A stretch of DNA of 18,068 nucleotides from assembly GCA_027485405.1 (NCBI GenBank), contig JAIXRB010000206.1, forward strand, positions 1 through 18,068, in the 5' to 3' direction. The notes beneath the pieces are model-generated. The model was not told the origin of the DNA, did no database searches, and saw nothing but the letters and a program-made list of their open reading frames with translations. Position numbers and translations under genes: made by a program. This DNA is from Leptospiraceae bacterium. Its GTDB lineage: Bacteria; Spirochaetota; Leptospiria; Leptospirales; Leptospiraceae. Shown one piece after another: positions 1 to 7,110 of this stretch; within the stretch, counting starts at the first letter, position 1; every line of letters begins with the position of its first letter.

Positions 1-1256
1 GTGTCTCCAATTCCCCGGGCAGGAGTGTTGATCACTCTGAGAAGTGAAGTGGAATCTAACGGATTTACAATGACGGAAAGATAGGCTATGATATCTTTTA
101 CTTCTTTTCTGTCGAAGAAGCGAAATCCTCCGAAGATTTTATATGGAATTGCGGCTCGCCGAAAGGATTCCTCAAGATAGCGCGATTGGCTATTTGTTCT
201 ATAAAACACTGCCGAATCCGCATACTTCCCTTTCTTCTTTTTTGCTATGATTTTCTTAGTGATTCCTGCCGCTTCTTCCGACTCGTCTTGGTAAATGGAA
301 AGGGTTATTTTTTCTCCAACAGGATTGTTTGTTCGAAGAGTTTTATCTGTTCTTTCGGCATTGCGAACGATCACACTTGCGGCGGCACCTATAATGTTTT
401 TCGTAGATCGGTAATTTTCTTCCAGTTTAACGATAAGAGTATCTGCATAGTCTTTGTTGAAGTTTAAAATATTACTTATATCAGCACCTCTCCAAGAGTA
501 AATGCTCTGGTCATCGTCCCCTACGACACAAATATTTTTATGTAAACTAGCGAGTTTTTGAACTAAGTGATATTGGATATGATTTGTATCTTGGTATTCA
601 TCTACCATGATGAACTTCCAACGATTTTGGTATTTCAAAAGAATTTCAGGGAAATCTCGAAAAAGTAAGACGGTAGAAAGGATGAGATCGCCAAAATCCA
701 AAGCATTTCTTTTCTTTTTTTCTGCTTCGTATTCTAGAAAGATTTTTGATATAAATTTCTCAGTTAGATTGTCTTGGTTCTCCTTTGCATATTCTTCCGG
801 AGTTTTAAAAGAATCTTTTGCTGTAGAAAAAATATTTAGCAAAGTTTTAGGTTTAAACTCCTTTGTATCTGCCTCCTCTCTTTTCAGAATCTCCTTAATC
901 AGCGATTCTTGTAAGTCGGTATCATACACTGTAAAATCAGATGAGTAACCTAGAGCTTTTCCATCTCTTCTCAAAATAAAAAGACAAAGTGAGTGAAACG
1001 TTTTGATAAAAGGGGGAAAGGGAATTTCACCAAGCAGGTGTAAACATCTTTCTCTCATCTCTCCAGCGGCTTTGTTTGTAAATGTTACCGCCAAAATCTG
1101 ATCCGGTCGCACTTGGTGGTTTACTACCAGGTTTGCGATTCGATGAGTGATCACTCTGGTTTTTCCGGATCCCGCTCCTGCGAGTATCAAGACCGGACCA
1201 TCCAAAGTAGTAACAGCTTTCGATTGTTCGGGATTCAGTCCTTCGGTAAAATCCAT
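1..1256 (-). CDS. uvrD: UvrD/PcrA-type superfamily 1 DNA helicase, N-terminal part (3' end beyond window)
   Basis: ATP-dependent 3'-5' DNA helicase of the UvrD/PcrA/Rep family, which acts in nucleotide excision repair, mismatch repair and removal of proteins from DNA. About 418 codons are visible on the minus strand and the gene runs off the left edge, so the last motifs (V, VI) and the C-terminal part are missing. Visible motifs in order: an N-terminal LNPEQSKAV Q-motif; Walker A AGAGSGKT at about residues 26-33; AVTFTNKAAGEMRER (motif Ia); TFHSL; VDEYQDTN (motif II, DEXX box) near residue 218; GDDDQSIYSWRGA (motif III) near 245; and ENYRS (motif IV) near 279. The ATG shares its A with the bamA stop codon (TGATG), which suggests translational coupling; no strong ribosome binding site of its own is visible. 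UvrD, PcrA and Rep cannot be told apart from this part; the family call is firm. Confidence 0.95.
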   Translation of the reverse strand, partial: MDFTEGLNPEQSKAVTTLDGPVLILAGAGSGKTRVITHRIANLVVNHQVRPDQILAVTFTNKAAGEMRERCLHLLGEIPFPPFIKTFHSLCLFILRRDGKALGYSSDFTVYDTDLQESLIKEILKREEADTKEFKPKTLLNIFSTAKDSFKTPEEYAKENQDNLTEKFISKIFLEYEAEKKKRNALDFGDLILSTVLLFRDFPEILLKYQNRWKFIMVDEYQDTNHIQYHLVQKLASLHKNICVVGDDDQSIYSWRGADISNILNFNKDYADTLIVKLEENYRSTKNIIGAAASVIVRNAERTDKTLRTNNPVGEKITLSIYQDESEEAAGITKKIIAKKKKGKYADSAVFYRTNSQSRYLEESFRRAAIPYKIFGGFRFFDRKEVKDIIAYLSVIVNPLDSTSLLRVINTPARGIGD

Positions 1257-4129
1257 CAAAACCGCAAATCTCCGATCCCAAAGACAAACTGAAAGTTGTT
1301 GTTTTCGGAAAAAGTAGAGAATGGATGATCCTCTTCCCCAGTATAGCGAAGCCGTTGAGCAAAGTAAAGTCGCAGTGGTAAAACGGGAATCTGAATCCGT
1401 AGACCGAAACCCCAAGAAAAACGAAAATTCTGAAAAGAAAGATTTCTCCCAGACAATACCAATCGCCCAGGATTGTTGAGTTCCAATGGAGATTCAAAAA
1501 CTCTTTGTCCGTTTTGATTGAAATTTTCTAGAATGAAGGTCTCTGTTGGTTGAGATATTCTCTGTTGACGAACACGTTGGTCATAGGTTTGGAAGAATTC
1601 CCTTCTTTCCCCAATGGCTCTGTTTACTTCTTCGTACATAGCTCCCCCATCCATAAAGATGACGAACCACAAAAGAGAGGGTTCAATGGGGAATCTCAAT
1701 TCGGAAGTAAATAGGACTCGGCTAGCGGCCCCATCTTTCCATTCATCTGGATAGTTTCTGTCATCAAAGAACCAACCACGAAGGGATTCATACCCTCCCA
1801 GAAACAATCTATCTTGCACTTGGATAAATGGGATTCGTTCTGGATCCTGGTTTCCGAATTTCGGAGATCTTTGGTAAGTAAATACAGAAGAAGAGCGAAA
1901 TTGTTGGACGACTCTCCAACGTTTTAACATATTTTTTCGAATCAGCCCAAAGAAAGTGTAATCAAACCAAGTATGAAAGTACTCCATCAAAGGGCTAAAC
2001 TGATCGAAATGACTTTGACCGCCTAAGTATTGTCCTACATTATCAACAGAAAGGACTAAGCTTAGCCCTCGTGTTGTGTTGAACACATTGTCACGGCTAT
2101 CGTATCCAATACCGTTTGTAAGCTGAGATCGAAACTGCCAACCTCTATCTACCTCAGCCAATACTTGGTCAGATACTAAGGAAGAAGGTCTCGTGGATGT
2201 AAAAAAGGAAGGAGAATAGCGATGAAAATGTGTCCAGTTGATAAGAAATCGATGCCCTATTCCTGCACTTACCCCGACCCCAGTTCTGTCGTAGGTAGCT
2301 CTTTCTTTAATCGCTTGGTTGTTGTTTTCAGTAATACTTGCCCCACCCACGAAAAGAGTTCTAGAGGAATAAAAAGCTGAAATAGTTAAAGACCAAGGTT
2401 TGTCGAAAAGCCAAGGTTCCGTCCAAGAAATTTGTAGGAACCTACGAATTGGACCAAACTCAATTCTTCCATTGATTTGTTGGCCTACCCCATTTAAGTT
2501 ATTTTCACCTAATTGTGTGAAAATACTGAAACCAGTAATGGTTCCATAACCACCCCCCATAGACACAGTTCCAGTGGGTTGTTCCACTACTTCCATGATC
2601 AAATTCATTTTAGTTTCATCGGATCCAGGTCTCATGTTGAAGTTAACTTCCTTGAAGTAACCCAAATTGAAAATTCGTTCTCTTGATCGATTAACGAGAG
2701 TACTGTTAAACAAATCTCCTGGTTTAAATAGTAGTTCGCGCCTGATTACTCTGTCTTGGGTTTTTTTATTTCCTTTTATGATTATGTTTTCAATAAAAGC
2801 GAGGTTATTTTCTCGAACAGTGAAGTCCACATGTATGAACTTTTTCCCACGAACATCTGGTTTCTTTTCATACAATTCTTTGAGTCTTGGAATGTTCAAA
2901 GCTTGGAAATCTTTCTCGCAATCGGCAATCGCCTCGTTAGTTCCTTTTGTACTACAGTTCTCGTATCTTTTTAAGGAGTCGGGAGAAAGCTCAATGATTC
3001 GCCTTCTAGGTATTACCTGGGCAAATAGATATCCTTTTTGTGAGTAGCTCTCGTTAATTGTCCCTCTATCTTTTTGAAACTTAGATTCATCAAATACGGC
3101 TCCAATCTCACCCTTCTCAAATTCAAATTGTTCTTCCAAGTATTTGGTTTCAAAAACCGGTTTCCATTCTTCTGGTGGAGTTCCCGGCGGATTGTTTTCT
3201 TTGTTTAAATACTGTGGCATTCCACTGGGAGCCAAAGTCATATCATGCGCTAAGGAATACCCATTGAAAAAGTATCTTTCACCTTCTGTGATTTTGTAAT
3301 TAACAACGACGACTCGTTTGTCTTTCTTCTTCGGATTTTCCCAACGAATTTCCCAGTTCGTGCCATCGTTGGCAAGTTCGGCGTCTACAAATCCTTTGGA
3401 TTTCAAAAAGCCGACAATTTTCTGCTTATCAGTTTCAAAAGCTGATTCTTTGAAAACGCCGGATTCGATCATTCCCGATTCTTTTAAGTCAAGAACAGAT
3501 AGGATTTCGCTCGTTTCCACTTCAGAGTTGCCGAGAATGTTGATCTTTGAAACCGGAATTTCTTCCCCTTCATCGATTACAAATTTCACTTTTACAGTGT
3601 TCGTAGAAGGATCTACCTCATTCATTTCAAAGCGAACATAGGCTAGAAAGAATCCTTCGTCTCGGTATTTCTTTAAGATAGTTTCTTTGGATGAAGCCAC
3701 TTTTTTAGGCGTGATTACATCGTTTTCTTTCAGGGCAATTTTATCTCGTAAATCGGAAGGAAAGACTTCATCGGCACCAACAAAATCAATGTCCTTGACT
3801 CTGGGACGTTCTTTTAAAGAAATCAAAACTTTTACAAATTCACCATCCAATTCACCCTGAATATCAATAAGGAAAAAGAACCCCGATTGGAAAAGAGCCT
3901 TGAGGTCTGAATTGAGTAAACCTTCGGTAAGGATTTCACCTTCCCGCATTTCAATAATTTCACGAACATCTTCTGTAGATGTGTTTTTGTTCCCTTGGAA
4001 TTCAATCTTTGAGATTTTTTTGTTTAAAAATGCAGATCGATTGGGTAGAAGCTGAAAAAACTCCGTACCGAACAATATGAAAAGCGAAAGGAGTATCGAA
4101 AGAGCGGAAACAGCAAACTTTCGTTTCAA
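1256..4129 (-). CDS. bamA: BamA/Omp85 outer-membrane protein assembly factor
   Basis: Central subunit of the machinery that folds and inserts beta-barrel proteins into the outer membrane. The 957-residue product has an N-terminal signal-type segment (KRK followed by a hydrophobic run to about residue 28), a row of POTRA repeats beginning near residues 38 (KISKIEFQGN), 108, 191 (IPVSKINILGN), 285 and 442 (AFIENIIIKGN), then a barrel from about 518. Typical barrel marks are WTEPWLFDKPWSL near 569-581, the loop-6 motif GGYESLRGW (LRGW at 783-786, equivalent to VRGF/Y), and a terminal Phe. It is longer than E. coli BamA (810 residues), partly because the fourth POTRA is enlarged and the loop between about 831 and 900 is long. 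The start is TTG; no in-frame ATG precedes the signal peptide, and AAGGA lies just upstream. It follows exbD by 8 bp and overlaps the helicase start by one base. Confidence 0.95.
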   Translation of the reverse strand: MKRKFAVSALSILLSLFILFGTEFFQLLPNRSAFLNKKISKIEFQGNKNTSTEDVREIIEMREGEILTEGLLNSDLKALFQSGFFFLIDIQGELDGEFVKVLISLKERPRVKDIDFVGADEVFPSDLRDKIALKENDVITPKKVASSKETILKKYRDEGFFLAYVRFEMNEVDPSTNTVKVKFVIDEGEEIPVSKINILGNSEVETSEILSVLDLKESGMIESGVFKESAFETDKQKIVGFLKSKGFVDAELANDGTNWEIRWENPKKKDKRVVVVNYKITEGERYFFNGYSLAHDMTLAPSGMPQYLNKENNPPGTPPEEWKPVFETKYLEEQFEFEKGEIGAVFDESKFQKDRGTINESYSQKGYLFAQVIPRRRIIELSPDSLKRYENCSTKGTNEAIADCEKDFQALNIPRLKELYEKKPDVRGKKFIHVDFTVRENNLAFIENIIIKGNKKTQDRVIRRELLFKPGDLFNSTLVNRSRERIFNLGYFKEVNFNMRPGSDETKMNLIMEVVEQPTGTVSMGGGYGTITGFSIFTQLGENNLNGVGQQINGRIEFGPIRRFLQISWTEPWLFDKPWSLTISAFYSSRTLFVGGASITENNNQAIKERATYDRTGVGVSAGIGHRFLINWTHFHRYSPSFFTSTRPSSLVSDQVLAEVDRGWQFRSQLTNGIGYDSRDNVFNTTRGLSLVLSVDNVGQYLGGQSHFDQFSPLMEYFHTWFDYTFFGLIRKNMLKRWRVVQQFRSSSVFTYQRSPKFGNQDPERIPFIQVQDRLFLGGYESLRGWFFDDRNYPDEWKDGAASRVLFTSELRFPIEPSLLWFVIFMDGGAMYEEVNRAIGERREFFQTYDQRVRQQRISQPTETFILENFNQNGQRVFESPLELNNPGRLVLSGRNLSFQNFRFSWGFGLRIQIPVLPLRLYFAQRLRYTGEEDHPFSTFSENNNFQFVFGIGDLRF

Positions 4130-4137
4130 GGTTCCTT

Positions 4138-4569
4138 TTATTTTGAGGTTCCTTTTACCATTGCTAAGTTGAAGCGGCTAACACCTGCGGCATTAACTGC
4201 ATCAATCACTTTGACGACTACTTGGTATGAAGCTCCCCCATCCCCTCTGATAATCACCCTGTTTTTCTTAGGGTCCCGATCTTTCTCTGGTCCCAAAAAG
4301 CCATTGATCTTTTCAGTTAAAGATTCTAAAGCAACAGGGTCTGTGTTCTGGTCTAAAAAGATTTTCCCCTGTTTGTCTACTGTGATTGTAAGATCATCTT
4401 TTTGTTTTTCTTTCGCTACACTGGATGATCTAGGCAGTTCCACTTTTAAGGAGGTGTTTTTCTCCAAAGTGGCATTCATTAAAAAATAAATTACGATGAA
4501 CGAAATTACATCGATCAAAGGAGCCAATTCGATTTTGTTATAGGATTCCTGTTTTTTTCGGAATTTCAC
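4138..4569 (-). CDS. exbD: ExbD/TolR family biopolymer transport protein
   Basis: Inner-membrane partner of ExbB/TolQ in a proton-motive-force-driven motor that energises outer-membrane or cell-envelope processes. The 143-residue product has the usual plan: a short basic cytoplasmic N-terminus (KFRKKQ), one membrane segment with the conserved APLIDVISFIVIYFLM, in which Asp20 is the family's proton-relay residue, and a periplasmic C-terminal domain (VELPRSSS..., IIRGDGGASYQVVVKVIDAVNAAGVSRFNLA). The start codon is GTG, with AAGAG 7 bases upstream overlapping the end of exbB; the gap to exbB is 10 bp and to bamA 8 bp. ExbD and TolR are hard to distinguish by sequence; no TonB, TolA or TolB gene is in the window, so the partner system is unknown. 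Confidence 0.9.
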   Translation of the reverse strand: MKFRKKQESYNKIELAPLIDVISFIVIYFLMNATLEKNTSLKVELPRSSSVAKEKQKDDLTITVDKQGKIFLDQNTDPVALESLTEKINGFLGPEKDRDPKKNRVIIRGDGGASYQVVVKVIDAVNAAGVSRFNLAMVKGTSK

Positions 4570-4579
4570 AATGGGACTC

Positions 4580-5197
4580 TTATTTTTTTAACAGGTGGGG
4601 AAGAATCTGTTCTGTAGCGTTCTCGAGTTCTATGGTTCTTTCTTCTTTCGTTCGAGAAAAAAAGTTATAAAAAATATAAGCAGGAATGGCAACCCCCAAC
4701 CCCATAGCGGTAGTTACAAGAGCTTCCGAAATTCCCACTTCAGCTCCTTTTGTTCCGGCACCCTCAGCAAAAGACCGAACGATACCAATGACAGTTCCCA
4801 GTACCCCTAGCAAAGGGGCAATTGTCGCAATGGTTCCAAGTCCAGTGAGGTATTTTTCCATAAGGGAAACTTGTCTATAACCTTCTTGTCGCACTTCTTC
4901 CTCTAAATCTTCCGAACTCTTTCTTCGAAGATCGAGAGCCAACTGGAGAACTACAGATGCTGGTCCTTGGCTTTTTTGACCGAGGTAGTCCTTAGCTTCA
5001 TCCCAGTTCTTTGTTTTACTAAGGTCTCTAACTTTGCGTAGATCCTCTTTGTCCAGTGGCTTGAGCTTCCAAAAATACACCATTCTTTCGATGATGATTG
5101 TAAAACCAACAATCGAAACCAAAATGATGAACAGCGGAATGGTCTCTGGTGGAACGGATGAGATGATTGAGTCTGATTTGGCGAATAGGAAAGACAT
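4580..5197 (-). CDS. exbB: ExbB/TolQ/MotA family proton-channel protein
   Basis: Proton channel subunit of an ExbB-ExbD (or TolQ-TolR) motor in the inner membrane. The 205-residue protein has three hydrophobic segments in the expected places: an N-terminal one (PLFIILVSIVGFTIIIER), then a cytoplasmic charged stretch with DEAKDYLGQ and the RQEGYRQVSLMEKYLTGLGTIA region, then APLLGVLGTVIGIVRSF and ISEALVTTAMGLGVAIPAYIFYNFF, which are the family signature. It starts with ATG, with CAGG seven bases upstream. It is the first gene of a compact unit with exbD, bamA and the helicase, and lies 74 bp downstream of recN. I see no convincing promoter in that gap, so read-through from recN is possible. 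Confidence 0.92.
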   Translation of the reverse strand: MSFLFAKSDSIISSVPPETIPLFIILVSIVGFTIIIERMVYFWKLKPLDKEDLRKVRDLSKTKNWDEAKDYLGQKSQGPASVVLQLALDLRRKSSEDLEEEVRQEGYRQVSLMEKYLTGLGTIATIAPLLGVLGTVIGIVRSFAEGAGTKGAEVGISEALVTTAMGLGVAIPAYIFYNFFSRTKEERTIELENATEQILPHLLKK

Positions 5198-5215
5198 AGA
5201 TTGACCTGAGGAAAG

Positions 5216-5232
5216 AATCCTATATCAGGATT
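5216..5232. repeat. Small inverted repeat between recN and exbB
   Basis: AATCCT and AGGATT flank a five-base loop in the 74-bp gap between the recN stop and the exbB start. On the minus strand the hairpin is followed by CTTTCCTC rather than a solid T run, so it would be a weak terminator or attenuator at best. The rest of the gap shows only the AGG-type ribosome binding site of exbB. Confidence 0.3.
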
Positions 5233-5271
5233 ATTTCATTCCGAAATTCGCCAAATCATTTTTATCTGACC

Positions 5272-6981
5272 CTAGACCGCTTTTCTGTTCAAGAGATCGG
5301 AAGCGGCAAGAAAGGCATTTTCCGAATACCGCTTTCCGCCAATCATTCGCGCCAATTCCTTTTTTCGCTCCTCTTCCTCTAAAAACCGACCCAAAGTCTG
5401 AGTTCGTCCTCCTTCGAGCGCCTTTTCGACTCGAAAATGATGATCGCCCTGAGATGCCACTTGCTGGGTATGCGTGACAAGGAGAATCTGAGAAGACCGG
5501 GAAAGCTTTTTTAGTTTTTTACCCAAGGTCACCCCTGTTTCGCCCCCCAAACCGGTGTCGATCTCATCTAAAACTAAGATTTTTGGAGCGGGCGAGTGTT
5601 TTCCTAAAAGACTTCGAAGGGCAAGCATAACTCGCGAAAGCTCTCCCCCAGAAGCGACTTTTCGTAGCGGACGTGGTTTTTCCCCCAGATTTGCAGTGAA
5701 ATAGAATTCGATTTGGTCGAGACCTGACTCACCCATGTAGAAAAGTTTGGATCCTTCTTCAACGTCGCCGTCAGGGCTCTCTTCCCATCGTAAAACAACC
5801 TGAAGCCGACTCCCTTCTAAACCAAGATCCGACATTTCTTTTTGCATTTCGTCTTCGAAAGCTTGGATGCAGTTTCTTCGGGTCTTAGAGAGTTGGAAAG
5901 CGATTGATTTCAAATGATCTAGGGATTCTTTCTTTTTCAAAAGGATTTGATCTTTGTTTCCAACTTTTTCTTCGCATTTCTCAAGGTCTGACTTCAATTC
6001 CTGAATGGATTGGAGCATTTCTGGAATAGAAAGACCTAACTTCTTTTTGGCTTTTTGTAATTCTTGGAGCCGAGCTTGCACCATGTCCAATCTTTCTGGG
6101 CTAAAAAACAGTTCTTCTTCTTCATCTCGGATATCGTCTTTAATCGATACCAACAACTCTTTCATATCTTGGAGGGAATCGATTAATACTTGCTTGTCCG
6201 GTTGGATGACTACAATCTTCTGGAGTAGAGATTCTAAAAAAGAGAATCGACGCAGTAAAGAATCGTCCTTGTCACAAGTTTCTTCTAGAATGGAGCGATA
6301 GAGATCCGCAAGTTTTTCTCCACTGGTTAGGAATTTCTCTTCTTCAATGAGAGCTTCTTCTTCACCCTCTTTGGGAGAGAGTTTTTCAATTTCTAATATC
6401 TGGAATTCTAAATTTTGCTTTTTTTGTTCTAATTCTTTTTCTGCCAAGAAAGACTGGTTTGCTTTTTCTTTCCAAAGCTGGTAGGAACGAAAAGCAGTTT
6501 TACAATCAGACTTAAGACCCTCCAGGTTTCCAAATTTATCTAAGTATTCTAATTGGTGGTTTTTCTCTAAAAGAATGAGTTGTTCGTTCTGGGTATGGAT
6601 CTCGGCTATGCGCTTGCCTAGCTCCCTCAAATGGGTTAAGGATGCCAAGGAGTCCCCAATCTTAACGCGGGACTTGCCATCTCGATAGAGTTCTTTGGAA
6701 ATCAGAACTTCGTCTGCCTCGACCCGAAATCCCTGTTCAACTAAGTAGAAAAACGCTGGAGAATCTTTAGGAATAGAAAGCATAGCTTGCAAAAAATATT
6801 TCTCTTTTCCAGTTCGAATGTTTCCCGTACCGCATTTGGATCCGAATAGTGATGATAAGGCATCTAAAACTAAGGATTTTCCAGATCCAGATTCTCCTGT
6901 GAGGACTGTCATTCCGTTTTGAAATGGGATTTCCAAAGACTCGATCAGTGCAAAATCCCGAATGTAAAGGTTTGTGATCAT
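5272..6981 (-). CDS. recN: DNA repair protein RecN
   Basis: SMC-like ATPase of DNA double-strand break repair. The 569-residue product has a split ABC-type ATPase: Walker A GESGSGKS at residues 29-36, a long charged helical middle (about 170-385) expected to form a coiled coil, then signature ASGGELSRV near 443, Walker B ILVLDEIDTGLGG near 468 and the switch LLVTHTQQVA. The open frame extends upstream to a TTG at 7035, but that TTG lies in the -35 box of a good promoter, so I place the start at the ATG at 6981. This gives the canonical beginning MITNLYIRDFALIESLEI, and AGGAG sits six bases upstream. It is divergent from the cNMP-patatin gene and leads into the exbB unit. recN belongs to the SOS regulon in many bacteria; I found no TTTG-N5-CAAA box here. 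Confidence 0.95.
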   Translation of the reverse strand: MITNLYIRDFALIESLEIPFQNGMTVLTGESGSGKSLVLDALSSLFGSKCGTGNIRTGKEKYFLQAMLSIPKDSPAFFYLVEQGFRVEADEVLISKELYRDGKSRVKIGDSLASLTHLRELGKRIAEIHTQNEQLILLEKNHQLEYLDKFGNLEGLKSDCKTAFRSYQLWKEKANQSFLAEKELEQKKQNLEFQILEIEKLSPKEGEEEALIEEEKFLTSGEKLADLYRSILEETCDKDDSLLRRFSFLESLLQKIVVIQPDKQVLIDSLQDMKELLVSIKDDIRDEEEELFFSPERLDMVQARLQELQKAKKKLGLSIPEMLQSIQELKSDLEKCEEKVGNKDQILLKKKESLDHLKSIAFQLSKTRRNCIQAFEDEMQKEMSDLGLEGSRLQVVLRWEESPDGDVEEGSKLFYMGESGLDQIEFYFTANLGEKPRPLRKVASGGELSRVMLALRSLLGKHSPAPKILVLDEIDTGLGGETGVTLGKKLKKLSRSSQILLVTHTQQVASQGDHHFRVEKALEGGRTQTLGRFLEEEERKKELARMIGGKRYSENAFLAASDLLNRKAV

Positions 6982-7006
6982 ACAATACTCCTGATGGCTA
7001 TACCTA

Positions 7007-7035
7007 TATATACCACTATACGGAAAAGTAGTCAA
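7007..7035 (-). promoter_or_regulatory. Predicted sigma-70 promoter of recN with extended -10
   Basis: On the minus strand a -35 box TTGACT (7035-7030) is followed by exactly 17 bases and then TATATA (7012-7007). The -10 is preceded by TGG, giving the extended -10 form TGnTATATA. Transcription would start near 7000, about 19 bases before the recN ATG at 6981, with the AGGAG ribosome binding site at 6992-6988 in between. The pentamer TATAC (plus strand) occurs at 6999-7003, 7009-7013 and 7017-7021, overlapping the -10, and might be an operator. The rest of the divergent region (7036-7110) holds T/A-rich runs and one 12-bp palindrome; I see no equally good promoter for the plus-strand gene. Confidence 0.65.
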
Positions 7036-7077
7036 TAAACTTTTTCAAAAAAGAAGAAGATTTTTCTTTTTTTTTGA

Positions 7078-7089
7078 TTCGAATTCGAA
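7078..7089. promoter_or_regulatory. Perfect 12-bp palindrome upstream of the cNMP-patatin gene
   Basis: TTCGAATTCGAA is a perfect 12-bp palindrome 22 bases before the ATG at 7111, in the divergent intergenic region. Its place fits an operator for a dimeric regulator, but it is AT-rich and short, and nothing in the sequence names a binding protein. Confidence 0.25.
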
Positions 7090-7110
7090 AAATGGACAAT
7101 AGAGTTGTTT

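Noticed and set aside
1027..1497. Open minus-strand frame of 156 codons crossing the bamA-helicase junction
   Set aside because: It is a shadow frame: both overlapping genes have clear conserved motifs in other frames, and this translation shows no domain.
6982..7035. Longer recN start (TTG at 7035)
   Set aside because: The TTG is part of the -35 box, the extra 18 residues are not family-like, and the ATG at 6981 has a good ribosome binding site.
7092..7110. ATG at 7092 upstream of the patatin gene
   Set aside because: It is out of frame with the gene and opens no supported product.
6982..7110. LexA box upstream of recN
   Set aside because: No TTTG-N5-CAAA match could be found in the divergent region.
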